Below, one piece after another: positions 1 to 9,297 of a stretch of 64,000 bases of DNA. The position numbers were made by a program, and so were the translations under genes. The DNA lies in the NCBI RefSeq assembly GCF_003287895.1, contig NZ_CP030280.1:2115501-2179500 (forward strand). Direction: 5' to 3'. The notes under the pieces are model-generated. The model was not told where the DNA came from. It saw only the letters and a program-made list of their open reading frames with translations, and made no database searches. This DNA is from Blautia argi. Its GTDB lineage: Bacteria > Bacillota > Clostridia > Lachnospirales > Lachnospiraceae. Position 1 is the stretch's first letter, and every line of letters begins with the position of its first letter.

Positions 1-32
1 GAAACCATTTTTTCTCCCCTTTTTCAAATTTT

Positions 33-77
33 CAGCCCCTGTCCAAACCTTCTGTGTGGAACAGGGGCTGCTTTTTT
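33..77 (+). terminator. rho-independent terminator of a gene left of the window
   Basis: A perfect 10-bp stem (33-42 with 61-70, CAGCCCCTGT/ACAGGGGCTG) is followed by six T's at 72-77 on the + strand. On the minus strand no T run follows, so it most likely ends a + strand gene upstream of the window that converges on the dehydrogenase gene. Confidence 0.75.
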
Positions 78-84
78 GTACTTT

Positions 85-1083
85 TTACTGTCTTTCTTCT
101 ACTTCATTTCCGTTTCTTTCGCCTTTTTCAAAAGCCACGGCATTGTCCAGGGTAGTTTTGCAGATAGCTGCCAGCGCCTCTTCTGTGAAGAATCCCTGAT
201 GAGAAGTAATCATAACGTTGGGGAAGGATAAAAGTCTGGCTGTTGTAGAATGCTCCAGAATTTCATCAGAGCGATCCTCAAACACATTCTTTGTTTCTTC
301 CTCATATACGTCTAAGCCTACACCAAAGAACTTTCTGGCACGAATCCCCTCAATCAGGTCATCGGTTTTGACCAGCCCGCCTCTGGAGGTATTCACCAGA
401 ATTACACCGTCCTTCATTTTTGCAATGGTTTCCCTGTTAATCAGATGATAAGTATTGTCCATTAATGGGCAGTGAAGGGAAATCAAATCACTGGACGCCA
501 GCAATTCATCTAAAGTAACGTATTCCACAAAATCTGCCAACTCCGGATTCTGGTATACATCATAGGCAATGACTTTCATACCAAAGCCTCTGCAGATTTT
601 TGCCATGGCTGCACCGATTTTTCCGGTACCCACGATTCCGGCTGTCTTCTGGTAAAAATTCATGCCCATAAGACCGCCCAAGCTGAAATCGTTTTCTCTT
701 ACTTTTACATAAGCCTTGTGGATTCTGCGGTTTGCAGTAAGCGCCAGCGCCATGGCATGTTCTGCTACTGCTTCCGGGGAATATCCCGGCACACGCATTA
801 CCTTTATGCCGTATGCAGCCGCTTTTTCCAAATCCACATTGTTAAAGCCTGCACAGCGCATCAGCACCAGCTTTACCCCTGCTTCATGAAGAGCGTCCAT
901 GGTATCGCTTCCCACATCAGAACTTACAAAGGCGCAGACAGCGTCATAGCCCTTTGCCAAAGTTGCGGTCTTAGGCGTTAAATCTGTTTTCAGATAATCA
1001 ATTTCTATGGCAGGGTAGTTTCCCGTCTGTTTTTCAAATGACTCTTTATCATAAGTTTTTGTGTCGAAAAATAAAATCCTCAT
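85..1083 (-). CDS. ldhA: D-2-hydroxyacid dehydrogenase (D-lactate dehydrogenase type)
   Basis: NAD-dependent cytoplasmic enzyme that would reduce a 2-keto acid such as pyruvate to the D-hydroxy acid, regenerating NAD during fermentation. The 332-residue length is normal for the family. The Rossmann motif GTGKIGAAMAKICRGFG lies near residue 152. The substrate Arg falls in NTSRGGL (about 232), the Glu of the relay near 260 and the catalytic His in SHQGF (about 296). The ATG has an AGGAGG site 8 bases upstream. It is a single-gene unit with its own strong promoter. The D-lactate assignment rests on overall resemblance to LdhA-type proteins; a different 2-keto acid substrate is possible. Confidence 0.88.
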   Translation of the reverse strand: MRILFFDTKTYDKESFEKQTGNYPAIEIDYLKTDLTPKTATLAKGYDAVCAFVSSDVGSDTMDALHEAGVKLVLMRCAGFNNVDLEKAAAYGIKVMRVPGYSPEAVAEHAMALALTANRRIHKAYVKVRENDFSLGGLMGMNFYQKTAGIVGTGKIGAAMAKICRGFGMKVIAYDVYQNPELADFVEYVTLDELLASSDLISLHCPLMDNTYHLINRETIAKMKDGVILVNTSRGGLVKTDDLIEGIRARKFFGVGLDVYEEETKNVFEDRSDEILEHSTTARLLSFPNVMITSHQGFFTEEALAAICKTTLDNAVAFEKGERNGNEVEERQ

Positions 1084-1139
1084 TTTGTATTCCTCCTGTC
1101 TTGTCCTGCTCAGGATTTTTGTTTCTCTGTTCCTCTACC

Positions 1140-1168
1140 ATAGTAATAATATATACTATATTTGTCAA
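1140..1168 (-). promoter_or_regulatory. sigma-A-type promoter of the D-2-hydroxyacid dehydrogenase gene
   Basis: Reading the minus strand, TTGACA (1163-1168) and TACTAT (1140-1145) are separated by exactly 17 bases. The -10 and upstream ATAGTA form a short inverted repeat, ATAGTA-N8-TACTAT, that could be an operator. No Rex-like TTGTTAAA...AACAA site is visible. Confidence 0.7.
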
Positions 1169-1176
1169 GTACCTAT

Positions 1177-2460
1177 CTATCTTGGGTCCGTCATAATTTC
1201 AATGATTTTCCGGTCTGTTTCCCGCATGCCATCTCTTGCCAGCTCTGCCACATTTTCAATGGTTTCTTCAATTCCCTGCGCCACAATTCCATCTCCGCCG
1301 TAGAACTGACTGCCGAACTGATACATTTTCATACCCAGAACTCCCGCCTCCACTGCAGAAGCGATTTTTGCCGCACAGCTTGCCTTTGCGCCGTCACATA
1401 CCACACCGGAATTAATGGCAAGGGCATTTACAATGGTATGGGAAATCTCTTCATAACCGCCGCCGTAAAGGTATGTAATTCCCGCTCCCGCACCGCAGCC
1501 TGCGCTGATTGCCCCACAGTAAGCAGACAGAGTCCCGATTCCTGTTTTCAGATGTATGGAAACCAGATTGGAAACCAGCAGAGCTCTTAACAAAACTTCC
1601 CTGGAAACCTGCATATCTTCTGCATAGACAATGACCGGAAGAGAAGCGGTCATACCCTGATTGCCGCTTCCGGAATTAATAACCACTGGCATTTCGCAGC
1701 CATTCATTCTGGCGTCAGAACCTGCTGCCGCCATTGCCTTTGCTCTGTTCTGCACACTGTTTCCATAGGACTGCAGCAAAATTTTCCCAATATTGGCGCC
1801 CCAGTTTCCATGAAGTCCCTCCTCTGCAATGGCGGTGTTATACTGTATCTGTCTTTCCAGAACTTCCTCTACGTCTTTTAAATCCACTTCTTTTGCATAA
1901 GAAAGAATATCCTTTACATTTAAAAGACTTCTGTCCTCACCGCTACTCTGGTTTTCCTCTGTGTAATCTTTTCCAAAAAGAGTTTCCCCATTTTTTCTGA
2001 TTTTTACAATATTGGTGTGATGCCCCTGAATCTGCACCTCTGCGCTGTGTTCTCCCTTATGTACTTCAATATAAATATCAAATACACAGCCGGATTGGGA
2101 ACCGGTGACAGAGAAAGACGCGGTATCCAGATAAGCGTTTAATTCCTGTATCTCTTCCCTGGTAATTTCTGCCAGAACCTCCAGCTTCTTTTCTGCCTTT
2201 CCCGCTATAATCCCTGCTCCCGCAGCCGCCGCAATGCCGCGGAGTCCCCCTGTATTGGGTACGACAACGCTTTTTACATTTTTGATAATATTTCCGCTGG
2301 CGCTGATTCTTACAGTATCCGGCAGCATACCCAGAGTTTCTCTTGCCACAGCTGCTGCATAAGCAATGGCAATGGGTTCCGTACAACCCATAGCAGGTAC
2401 CAGTTCTTCTTTTAAAATTGCTGTATAAGCATCGTATAAATTCTTTTTCTTTGTGTCCAT
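1177..2460 (-). CDS. UPF0597 / L-cysteine desulfidase-like protein (serine dehydratase alpha-chain fold)
   Basis: Family of oxygen-sensitive [4Fe-4S] lyases that release sulfide and ammonia from L-cysteine (E. coli YhaM/CyuA is a member), related to L-serine dehydratase alpha chains. The 427-residue length fits. Candidate cluster cysteines are in the N-terminal MGCTEP motif (about residue 26), in YCGAISAGCG and in VCDGAKASC in the C-terminal third, as expected for the family. I chose ATG at 2460 over the in-frame TTG two codons earlier because GAGG sits at the proper distance. It is alone on its strand and divergent from the ABC importer genes. The exact substrate (cysteine or serine-like) cannot be told from sequence. 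Confidence 0.82.
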   Translation of the reverse strand: MDTKKKNLYDAYTAILKEELVPAMGCTEPIAIAYAAAVARETLGMLPDTVRISASGNIIKNVKSVVVPNTGGLRGIAAAAGAGIIAGKAEKKLEVLAEITREEIQELNAYLDTASFSVTGSQSGCVFDIYIEVHKGEHSAEVQIQGHHTNIVKIRKNGETLFGKDYTEENQSSGEDRSLLNVKDILSYAKEVDLKDVEEVLERQIQYNTAIAEEGLHGNWGANIGKILLQSYGNSVQNRAKAMAAAGSDARMNGCEMPVVINSGSGNQGMTASLPVIVYAEDMQVSREVLLRALLVSNLVSIHLKTGIGTLSAYCGAISAGCGAGAGITYLYGGGYEEISHTIVNALAINSGVVCDGAKASCAAKIASAVEAGVLGMKMYQFGSQFYGGDGIVAQGIEETIENVAELARDGMRETDRKIIEIMTDPR

Positions 2461-2546
2461 AGTCAAACCTCTGTTTCCTTCGCTTTTCTTCCAGCTTATC
2501 AGTCAGGGGGAAATCTGTCAATTCCTAACGATATGAAGTTTTTCAT

Positions 2547-2576
2547 TTGTCAATTCTGCGCCGCCTCTCATATGAT
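2547..2576 (+). promoter_or_regulatory. probable promoter of the ABC importer pair
   Basis: TTGTCA (2547-2552) and TATGAT (2571-2576) are 18 bases apart, about 38 bases before the ATG at 2615. TATGATAC is repeated directly at 2571 and 2581. No riboswitch-like structure was recognised in this short leader. Confidence 0.5.
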
Positions 2577-2614
2577 ACTGTATGATACAAAATGCTCAGG
2601 AAAGGAGCTTCACT

Positions 2615-3394
2615 ATGAATCAGCCTCTTTTAAAGGTTCGGGATATCAGCTATACCTATCACACCAAAGCCGGTGAAACTCCGGCTCTTTCTCATATATC
2701 TTTTTCTGTATCTCCCGGAGAATTTATAGCGATTGTGGGGCCGTCAGGCTGTGGAAAATCCACATTTTTAGATATGCTGTGCAGCCTGTTAAAGCCCGCC
2801 GACGGACAGATTCTCCTAAACGAAAAGCCTTTGGAGGAATCTGCGGCCAGCATTGGATATATGCTGCAAAAGGACCATCTCTTTGAATGGCGTACGATTT
2901 ATGACAATGTTATGCTGGGACTGGAGATTCAAAAACGAATCACACCAAAAACCAGAACCAGAGCAGAACAGCTTCTGACCGATTACGGACTGGACAATTT
3001 CAGACAGTCGCGTCCCTCTCAGCTTTCTGGAGGCATGCGGCAAAGAGCCGCCCTTATCCGCACCCTGGCCTTAGAACCGGAACTGCTGCTTCTGGACGAA
3101 CCCTTTTCTGCTTTGGATTATCAAACCAGGCTGGCAGTAAGTGATGATATTGGAAAAATTATCAAACGCGAAGGAAAAACAGCCATTTTAGTCACTCATG
3201 ATATTTCTGAAGCAGTCAGTATGGCAGACCGGGTAATTATCTTCAGCAGGCGTCCTGCACACATACAGAAAATCATTCCCATTGTCTTTGACATACCTGA
3301 CCGGAGTCCCCTGGCTTCCAGAAATGCCCCGGAATTTAAAAATTATTTTAACGAAATATGGAAGGAGTTGAATCACAGTGAAAAGACCGCCTGA
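2615..3394 (+). CDS. ABC transporter ATP-binding protein (SsuB/TauB/ThiZ-like)
   Basis: Cytoplasmic ATPase of a nitrate/sulfonate/taurine-type importer, 259 residues. Walker A is GPSGCGKST (about residue 40), the signature is LSGGMRQR (about 139), Walker B is LLLLDEPFSALD, and the switch His is in VTHD. The start is ATG 2615, preceded by AGGAAAGGAG; the longer reading frame from 2582 lacks a ribosome site. It overlaps the permease gene by 17 bases, so the two are co-translated. The family imports small organic ions such as alkanesulfonates, taurine, or thiamine-pyrimidine precursors. The substrate here is unknown because no binding protein is encoded next to it. Confidence 0.87.
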   Translation: MNQPLLKVRDISYTYHTKAGETPALSHISFSVSPGEFIAIVGPSGCGKSTFLDMLCSLLKPADGQILLNEKPLEESAASIGYMLQKDHLFEWRTIYDNVMLGLEIQKRITPKTRTRAEQLLTDYGLDNFRQSRPSQLSGGMRQRAALIRTLALEPELLLLDEPFSALDYQTRLAVSDDIGKIIKREGKTAILVTHDISEAVSMADRVIIFSRRPAHIQKIIPIVFDIPDRSPLASRNAPEFKNYFNEIWKELNHSEKTA

Positions 3395-4187
3395 CACTTC
3401 CCCTGAACAGAAAAAATATTTAAAAAAGCTTCGGCAAAACGCACTGTTTATACAGTTTTTTCGGTTCTTTCTCTTCTTTGCTTTTCTTTTTCTCTGGGAA
3501 ATATGCGCCCGAACAGGCGTGATTGATTCCTTTATCTTTTCCAGTCCTTCTCAGATAGGCGAAAAGATGGGAGAACTTATACAAGACGGCACTTTGCCAA
3601 AGCACGTTTCCGTCACCTTAACAGAAACCCTGATCAGCTTTGTTCTGGTAACACTGTTAGGAGTCCTGTGCGCCGTGCTTTTGTGGGCCTTCCCCCGGCT
3701 TTCTGCCATACTGGAGCCTTATCTGGTTGTCTTAAACAGCCTCCCCAAATCTGCCCTGGCTCCCCTTTTGATCGTATGGCTGGGCAGCAATATGAAAACC
3801 ATTATTCTTGCCGGAATCTCTGTAGCTGTATTCGGAGCCATTATGAATCTGTATACAGGCTTTTGTGAAACAGACCCGGATAAATTAAAGCTGATCAAGA
3901 CTCTGGGCGGGACAAAAAAAGACGCGCTTTTTAAGGTCATTCTTCCAGGGTCTGTGCCTTTGATTTTAAGTGTAATGAAGGTAAACATCGGACTTGCACT
4001 GATTGGAATTGTCATTGGGGAAATGATTGGAAGCAAAAGCGGACTTGGATATTTGATTATTTACTCCAGCCAGGTTTTCCAGCTTACTATCATGCTCATG
4101 TCCATTTTTATTCTGTGCATGATTGCTGTTCTGCTGTATGGCATAATTGCCTTGCTGGAAAGGTATTATTTAAAAAAACACCGATAA
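3378..4187 (+). CDS. ABC transporter permease (SsuC/TauC/ThiX-like)
   Basis: Membrane partner of the preceding ATPase, 269 residues, starting with GTG at 3378 behind GAAGGAG. About six membrane helices are visible (for example residues 25-45, 75-95, 105-125, 130-150, 195-220 and 235-260). The EAA-like cytoplasmic loop is around residues 165-190 (KLIKTLGGTKKDALFKVILP). A terminator follows directly, so this is a two-gene operon. Importers of this family normally need a lipoprotein or NMT1-like binding protein; none is here, so it must be encoded elsewhere or be missing. Confidence 0.87.
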   Translation: MKRPPDTSPEQKKYLKKLRQNALFIQFFRFFLFFAFLFLWEICARTGVIDSFIFSSPSQIGEKMGELIQDGTLPKHVSVTLTETLISFVLVTLLGVLCAVLLWAFPRLSAILEPYLVVLNSLPKSALAPLLIVWLGSNMKTIILAGISVAVFGAIMNLYTGFCETDPDKLKLIKTLGGTKKDALFKVILPGSVPLILSVMKVNIGLALIGIVIGEMIGSKSGLGYLIIYSSQVFQLTIMLMSIFILCMIAVLLYGIIALLERYYLKKHR

Positions 4188-4191
4188 GGCC

Positions 4192-4229
4192 AAAAGAAGG
4201 GGCAGACTTTACAGGTCTTTCCCCTTCTT
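4192..4229. terminator. bidirectional terminator hairpin; copy 1 of a 38-bp direct repeat
   Basis: A 9-bp stem AAGAAGGGG/CCCCTTCTT with an inner AGAC/GTCT pairing is followed by T's on the + strand and by TTTTGG on the minus strand. It sits between the convergent permease (+) and saccharopine-reductase-like gene (-). The same 38 bases, loop included, recur at 10450-10487 in the same orientation. Confidence 0.85.
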
Positions 4230-4273
4230 TTTTCTTTCTCTTTGTGTTGTATTCGCCTTTCAATCTCTTCTCT

Positions 4274-5437
4274 TTACTCTGCAGCTTCCCACTTCTCATG
4301 CATGTAAATGCCTCTTTTTTCTAATTCCTTAAAAATCTCTTCCGGTTGAAACGCCTCCTCCGGAATGAGAATTCCTGTTTTTTCTACCTTTCCTTTTGCC
4401 AGTTGTTCTGCCGCAATAGCCAGTGGAATTCCTACGTTTCTGGTATAAGCCCTCAGCCCTTCCCAGCCTTTTACACTGCCGTCAGAAGCAGGGTGTGTAT
4501 GATAGAGAACTCCTCTCTTTTTTTCACCAGCTTTTGTTCCTACCACTTCCACATGCAGGGCATATCCATACAGACTGGTACTTTTCCCTTCCTGGCTGTT
4601 TACCAGATAATCTCCAATCAAGGTCATCAGTCCTATCTCTGTATCTCCTACTTTCACTTTCGGATTTTTCAAAATTCCATAGTCATATAAACCTCTCACC
4701 AGATTCATATTCTGCATGGGCCAGGTTCCCCTTACCTCAATAAGGCGTACTCCCTTTTCTTTCAGCGCCTGAGCCAGAGTAACTGTTTCCGAATGAGGAA
4801 TAATATACTGTGTGGTTTTTCCGTAAGGTTTCGGAAGTTCTACCTCTCTTGGGCGCGCAAAAGGCGGTACCTGTATAAATTCGCCATCTTCATAAACCAC
4901 ACGGCTCTCCAGATTTGGATCATATTCATAGGTTGTAGTTTCTGTAATTGATTTAGAAAATGCAAAAGGTCGAAAAGCACCATGAGAAACATAAATCTCT
5001 TCTACCGTATCCAACTGGTTTGCCAGATGCATAGCCATCATCTGAGTTGTTCCCGGCGTCATGCCAAAACCCGGAACACAGGTTTTCCCTGCTTTTCGGA
5101 AGTATTCGGCCCATTGATTTTCTTCTCCGAAGCCATTAAGATTGACCCCATGACAGCCAGCCTTGGCAATACATTCTGTAGACAGTCCATTGAGGGTAAT
5201 CTGTGTACCGTCCATGACAACATCATATCCCTGCATGATACTTGCAGCTTCCTCTACTTTTGTCACATCAATCTGCACCACATCTACCCGTGGATCATTC
5301 AGCCACTGCGCTACCTTTAATGCTTCCTCATAATTATAATCTCCAATAGTAATTTTTTCAAATTCTGAATATTGCACCAAATCCAAAACAGATTCTCTGC
5401 TGATCCTTCCTGCTGCGCCTAAACAAAATACTTTCAT
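4274..5437 (-). CDS. saccharopine dehydrogenase/reductase family protein
   Basis: Rossmann-fold oxidoreductase of 387 residues with an N-terminal nucleotide motif GAAGRIS (residues 8-14) and a long C-terminal domain, as in the saccharopine dehydrogenase superfamily. Members act on opine-like or carboxy-amine substrates; the true substrate is unknown. The ATG overlaps the stop of the upstream permease gene (ATGA), and GGGAGG precedes it. It is therefore the last gene of the transporter operon, and I infer it processes what the transporter imports. It is not part of an obvious lysine pathway, since no other lysine gene is near. Confidence 0.8.
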   Translation of the reverse strand: MKVFCLGAAGRISRESVLDLVQYSEFEKITIGDYNYEEALKVAQWLNDPRVDVVQIDVTKVEEAASIMQGYDVVMDGTQITLNGLSTECIAKAGCHGVNLNGFGEENQWAEYFRKAGKTCVPGFGMTPGTTQMMAMHLANQLDTVEEIYVSHGAFRPFAFSKSITETTTYEYDPNLESRVVYEDGEFIQVPPFARPREVELPKPYGKTTQYIIPHSETVTLAQALKEKGVRLIEVRGTWPMQNMNLVRGLYDYGILKNPKVKVGDTEIGLMTLIGDYLVNSQEGKSTSLYGYALHVEVVGTKAGEKKRGVLYHTHPASDGSVKGWEGLRAYTRNVGIPLAIAAEQLAKGKVEKTGILIPEEAFQPEEIFKELEKRGIYMHEKWEAAE

Positions 5438-7107
5438 GTTGTTTTTCCTCCCATTTGAATTCGTTTTTTCATTACGTATGAACTAAGCTCATACACTCCT
5501 CTTACTCCAATATTAATCATCAGAATTAAAAGGCTCATTGCTGCTGCCTGGGCAATATCCCCGGCTTCTTCCATATGAGTAATGGCAATTGATGCTACTT
5601 TAAACTGCGCGCTGTACAAAAACACCACTGCAGACACCGTTACCATGGAATTCATAAAATAGTACATAAATATTTCCAGTAATGCCGGTAAAGATAACGG
5701 AACAATTACCTGAAAAAAAGTTTTCCATTCCGGGATTTTCATGCTCTCTGCTACATGCTCATATTCCTGATCTAATTTCTTCAACGCACTGCTGGCAGTG
5801 ACAAAGGGGACGGAATAAAAATGAACGATATTGGCAAGTACCAGGATTCCCAGAGTGCCGTAGAGAAAATTGAGTGGATTTTCTTTTTGGTTAAAGAAGA
5901 AAATAAAACTTAAACCAATAACCATTCCCGGAAGTGCCAGCGGCAAAGAAGATAAAGCTTTTCCCATCTGCTTCAGTCCGTTTCTGCATTTACTCCGTTC
6001 TATTAAATATGCATATACGAATACAAAAATCGTCCCGAACAAAGCTGTGCATAAACTCATCTTTATAGAATTCCAATAACTTTCTATTCCTCCTGTGGAA
6101 GAATTAAAAACAAAATTTTTCCATGTAAAGCTCATATCATAGGGATAATAAGAAGTAAACGCTCCTATAACAAGGACTCCCACCAGACTTAAAAGGCAAA
6201 GGGCTACAAAACCGCAAAAAACAAAAAACCCGAAATCTCTGATTCTGTTTTCTTTTATCTGGAGCGCTTTTGCCTTAGCACTGACGCTGTCACGGTTTTT
6301 TCTCAGGGTCACTCTGTCTACCCCAAAGCTCAAAACAGCAGGAATCAACAGAAGAGTTCCCACAACAGCTCCCATATTCATATTAAACTGCCCTGCCACC
6401 TGCTTATAAATATCTGTTGCCAGCACATTGTAGCTGCCTCCTAATACCTTAGGAACCCCAAAATCTGTGAATGCCAGAGTAAAGCACACAAACAGGCTGT
6501 TAATTAAGGTATACCGCACGGACGGCAATGTGATGCGGCTGAATTTTTTCATGGAACTGCAGCCCATACTGTCTGCTGCCTCATACAATCTTCCGTCTGC
6601 ATAATTTAATGCAATGGAAAACATGAGAAAGGACTGGGGAAATGTATAAATAATTTCCGACAAAATGATTCCCGTAGCTCCGTATAATCCAATATCCCAG
6701 CCAAGCCCTGTGAGCAGTCCCTTTTTTCCAAACAAATATACCAATCCCAACCCATGAACAACTGTTGGTAAGAACAGAGGAATCATGGCAATATAACGAA
6801 AAAAACGTTTCCCTTTTATCCTGGTTCTTGCCAGTCCATAGGCATACAGAAATCCAAGTAGGGTTCCAAATACTGCAGAAACACTGGAAACTACCATAGT
6901 ATTCTTAATCGATACAGTAAGCGCCGGCGTGGAAAAGTATTTCACATAGTTTTGAAATCCTGCAAATTCACCTGTAACTGTAAAAAATGCTTTTGACAAT
7001 AAACAAAACAATGGAAACAAAAGAACGATCACAAAGACTGCAGTCATACAAAGCATTATCAGGTTCACCGGAAGCAGTCCTTCCTTTCCTCTTCGTTTTT
7101 TCTTCAT
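5434..7107 (-). CDS. ABC transporter permease, two fused permease domains (Fe3+/2-aminoethylphosphonate type)
   Basis: Inner-membrane channel of 557 residues made of two tandem PotB/PotC-like halves. The first half spans roughly residues 1-275 and the second 290-557, each with about six helices and an EAA-type loop (AADSMGCSSMKKFSRITLP; AESMKIPEWKTFFQVIVP). This fused form is typical of FbpB and of the PhnU2-type 2-aminoethylphosphonate family. ATG 7107 is chosen because AGAGGAG lies 8 bases before it; the frame opens further upstream but inside the ATPase gene end. It forms an operon with the ATPase (13 bases upstream) and the reductase (4-base overlap). Confidence 0.85.
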   Translation of the reverse strand: MKKKRRGKEGLLPVNLIMLCMTAVFVIVLLFPLFCLLSKAFFTVTGEFAGFQNYVKYFSTPALTVSIKNTMVVSSVSAVFGTLLGFLYAYGLARTRIKGKRFFRYIAMIPLFLPTVVHGLGLVYLFGKKGLLTGLGWDIGLYGATGIILSEIIYTFPQSFLMFSIALNYADGRLYEAADSMGCSSMKKFSRITLPSVRYTLINSLFVCFTLAFTDFGVPKVLGGSYNVLATDIYKQVAGQFNMNMGAVVGTLLLIPAVLSFGVDRVTLRKNRDSVSAKAKALQIKENRIRDFGFFVFCGFVALCLLSLVGVLVIGAFTSYYPYDMSFTWKNFVFNSSTGGIESYWNSIKMSLCTALFGTIFVFVYAYLIERSKCRNGLKQMGKALSSLPLALPGMVIGLSFIFFFNQKENPLNFLYGTLGILVLANIVHFYSVPFVTASSALKKLDQEYEHVAESMKIPEWKTFFQVIVPLSLPALLEIFMYYFMNSMVTVSAVVFLYSAQFKVASIAITHMEEAGDIAQAAAMSLLILMINIGVRGVYELSSYVMKKRIQMGGKTT

Positions 7108-7120
7108 ACACACTTCTCCT

Positions 7121-8122
7121 CTAGCAGCCACTGGCCGGATAAGCAATCATGCCACCTTTCGGCACCTGAAAATAAACCTCGTCCATTTCATGCAGATTCA
7201 TACTGCTTACCCTGGCTGAATCAATATCCGCACAAATTTCTTCTTTCGTATCTTCCAGACGCCCATACACTCTGGTAAGCGCACCTCGAAACTCCATATC
7301 CTCTACAATCCCTTTCCAGCATTCCTGCTCCTGTCTGGTAAAGATTTTAGAAACCTGTATTGTTTCCGGACGAATTCCATACACCTTTTCTTCCCTGCGA
7401 TAGAGATTCATTGTCCCTATAAAATTTGCTACAAAAGCCGTTTTCGGCGTTTCGTAAATCTCCCTTGGCGTTCCTACCTGCTCTACAACAGCCTGATTCA
7501 TAACAATGATTTTATCTGCCATGGTCAATGCCTCTTCCTGATCATGGGTTACCATAATAGTAGTGATCCCCAATTTTCTCTGAATCCTGCATATTTCAGA
7601 GCGTAATTTCACCCTTACCTTGGCATCTAATGCAGACAGAGGCTCGTCCAGAAGCAAAAATGCCGGCTTGAGAGAAATAGCTCTGGCAAGAGCTGTTCTC
7701 TGCTGCTGCCCGCCGGAAAGCTGTGAAGGATACTTTTTCCGGTGTGCATATAAATCCACCATATTTAACACTTCTTTACACCGTTCTTTTCGTTCTTCCC
7801 TGCTTAAATGTTTCTGCTCATTAAGCCCGAACAAAATATTCTGTTCCACTGTCATATGCGGAAACAGCGCGTAGGATTGAAATACAATCCCAAAATTTCT
7901 CTTAGAGGGCGGCAGTCCGGTACAATCCTTTCCATCAATCATCACCACCCCGGAGTCTTCCCTTTCCAGTCCGGCTATGATTCTTAAAAGTGTGGTTTTC
8001 CCACAACCGGAAGGTCCAAGAATGCTTACCAACTCTCCCTTTTCAATATCAATACTGACTCCATTTAATGCTGTCTGCGTATCAAATCTTTTAACGATAT
8101 TTTTTACTGATAAAAATGCCAT
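7121..8122 (-). CDS. ABC transporter ATP-binding protein (PotA/FbpC/PhnT-like)
   Basis: Energy-coupling ATPase of 333 residues. Walker A is GPSGCGKTT (about residue 37), the signature is LSGGQQQRTALARA (about 136) and Walker B is FLLLDEPLSALD. A TOBE-like C-terminal regulatory domain follows after about residue 240. ATG 8122 has AAGGAG at proper spacing. It lies between the binding protein and the fused permease, all co-directional with 13-16 base gaps. Family members drive import of ferric iron, polyamines or 2-aminoethylphosphonate. Confidence 0.88.
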   Translation of the reverse strand: MAFLSVKNIVKRFDTQTALNGVSIDIEKGELVSILGPSGCGKTTLLRIIAGLEREDSGVVMIDGKDCTGLPPSKRNFGIVFQSYALFPHMTVEQNILFGLNEQKHLSREERKERCKEVLNMVDLYAHRKKYPSQLSGGQQQRTALARAISLKPAFLLLDEPLSALDAKVRVKLRSEICRIQRKLGITTIMVTHDQEEALTMADKIIVMNQAVVEQVGTPREIYETPKTAFVANFIGTMNLYRREEKVYGIRPETIQVSKIFTRQEQECWKGIVEDMEFRGALTRVYGRLEDTKEEICADIDSARVSSMNLHEMDEVYFQVPKGGMIAYPASGC

Positions 8123-8138
8123 ATTCTGCTCCTTCAGC

Positions 8139-9251
8139 CTATTTGGCTTCTGATTTACTGTCATACTTTTCCATCCAGGTGTTTAAAATATCCTCTCTGT
8201 TTTCTGCTGCCCAGGAAAAATCATTCTCAATCAGCTGATCCAGCGGATTGCTGTCATAGCCCTCATATTCTCCCGTGTTCTCTACTGTAACAATAGGATA
8301 ATTTACTCTGTATAAATCCATGGCCTCATCTGAAATTGCCCAGTCCAAAAATGTGTAAGCGGCCGGATTGATTTCCTCTTTTTCCATAAGTGCGTTGGAT
8401 TCCAAATCCCAGCCGGAACCTTCCTCAGGGAAAACCACCTCTACAGGGGCTCCTTTTTCTCTCTGACTAATGCCTGCATAACCAAAGCTGATACCCACCG
8501 CACACTCACCGGAAGCAGCCATTTTCGCTGGCTTGGAACCGGAATGTACATACTGGGATACATTTTCATTTAATTTATCCATATAATTCCAGCCTTCCTC
8601 TGTATCCTTTCCATAAAGCTGCAACAAAGCAGACACTGTTAAAAATCCTGTTCCGGAAGAATTGGGATTTGACATAACAATATGCCCTTTCAGCTTCGGA
8701 TTCAGTAAATCTTCATAAGAAGAAATTTTCTCCACACCTAATTTTTCCAGTTCCTCTGTATTTACTACAAACGCAGTTTCCCAAGCATCAATTCCTACCC
8801 AGGTAGGCACTTCTTTATCTGACTTAAATTGTGGAAGAATTCTGTCACAACCTTCCGGTTCATAGGGTTTTAAACAGCCCATATCGTCCAGAACCATCAT
8901 AGAGGAAGCAGCTGTTCCCCATACAATATCCGCCTGCGGATTATCCTTTTCTGCAATTAACTTTGCAGTAATAATTCCTGTAGACTCTCTTACAACATTT
9001 ACCTGAATATCCGGATATTCTTCATTAAATTTTGCAAGATATTCTGTTACCTGCTCATCTTCAAGAGCTGTATATACGGTAATTTCACCTTCCTGGGCTT
9101 TTTCAATCTTTTTCTCTGCATTCATTTCTTCCGTACTCGTATTCTGAGATTTTTCCTCCTGAGCCTTCGTATCTCCTGCCTCAGCGCCGCAGCCTCCTAA
9201 AGCAGAAACAGTCATCATTGTCATTAAAAAAGCAAGTAATTTTCTCTTCAT
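8139..9251 (-). CDS. ABC transporter substrate-binding lipoprotein (Fe3+/2-aminoethylphosphonate type)
   Basis: Extracellular binding protein anchored by a lipid: the signal peptide ends in LGGC (Cys about 21), followed by a Lys/Glu-rich linker. The mature part begins EITVYTALEDEQ and runs through QADIVWGTAASS, as in the AfuA/PhnS2 family of 330-370 residue binding proteins. The start at 9251 has GGGAGG upstream; an in-frame extension to 9368 runs through the terminator of the regulator gene and is rejected. It is the first gene of the four-gene transporter operon. Whether it binds 2-aminoethylphosphonate, iron or an amino-acid derivative is not decidable here. The reductase neighbour suggests an organic substrate. 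Confidence 0.86.
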   Translation of the reverse strand: MKRKLLAFLMTMMTVSALGGCGAEAGDTKAQEEKSQNTSTEEMNAEKKIEKAQEGEITVYTALEDEQVTEYLAKFNEEYPDIQVNVVRESTGIITAKLIAEKDNPQADIVWGTAASSMMVLDDMGCLKPYEPEGCDRILPQFKSDKEVPTWVGIDAWETAFVVNTEELEKLGVEKISSYEDLLNPKLKGHIVMSNPNSSGTGFLTVSALLQLYGKDTEEGWNYMDKLNENVSQYVHSGSKPAKMAASGECAVGISFGYAGISQREKGAPVEVVFPEEGSGWDLESNALMEKEEINPAAYTFLDWAISDEAMDLYRVNYPIVTVENTGEYEGYDSNPLDQLIENDFSWAAENREDILNTWMEKYDSKSEAK

Positions 9252-9297
9252 AATACTTTCCTCCCTTTTGAATTTCTTAATTTGCCTCACACCTACG

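Noticed and set aside
1084..1176. Rex operator at the dehydrogenase promoter
   Set aside because: No TTGTTAAA-type palindrome is present; only a short ATAGTA/TACTAT inverted repeat around the -10 box.
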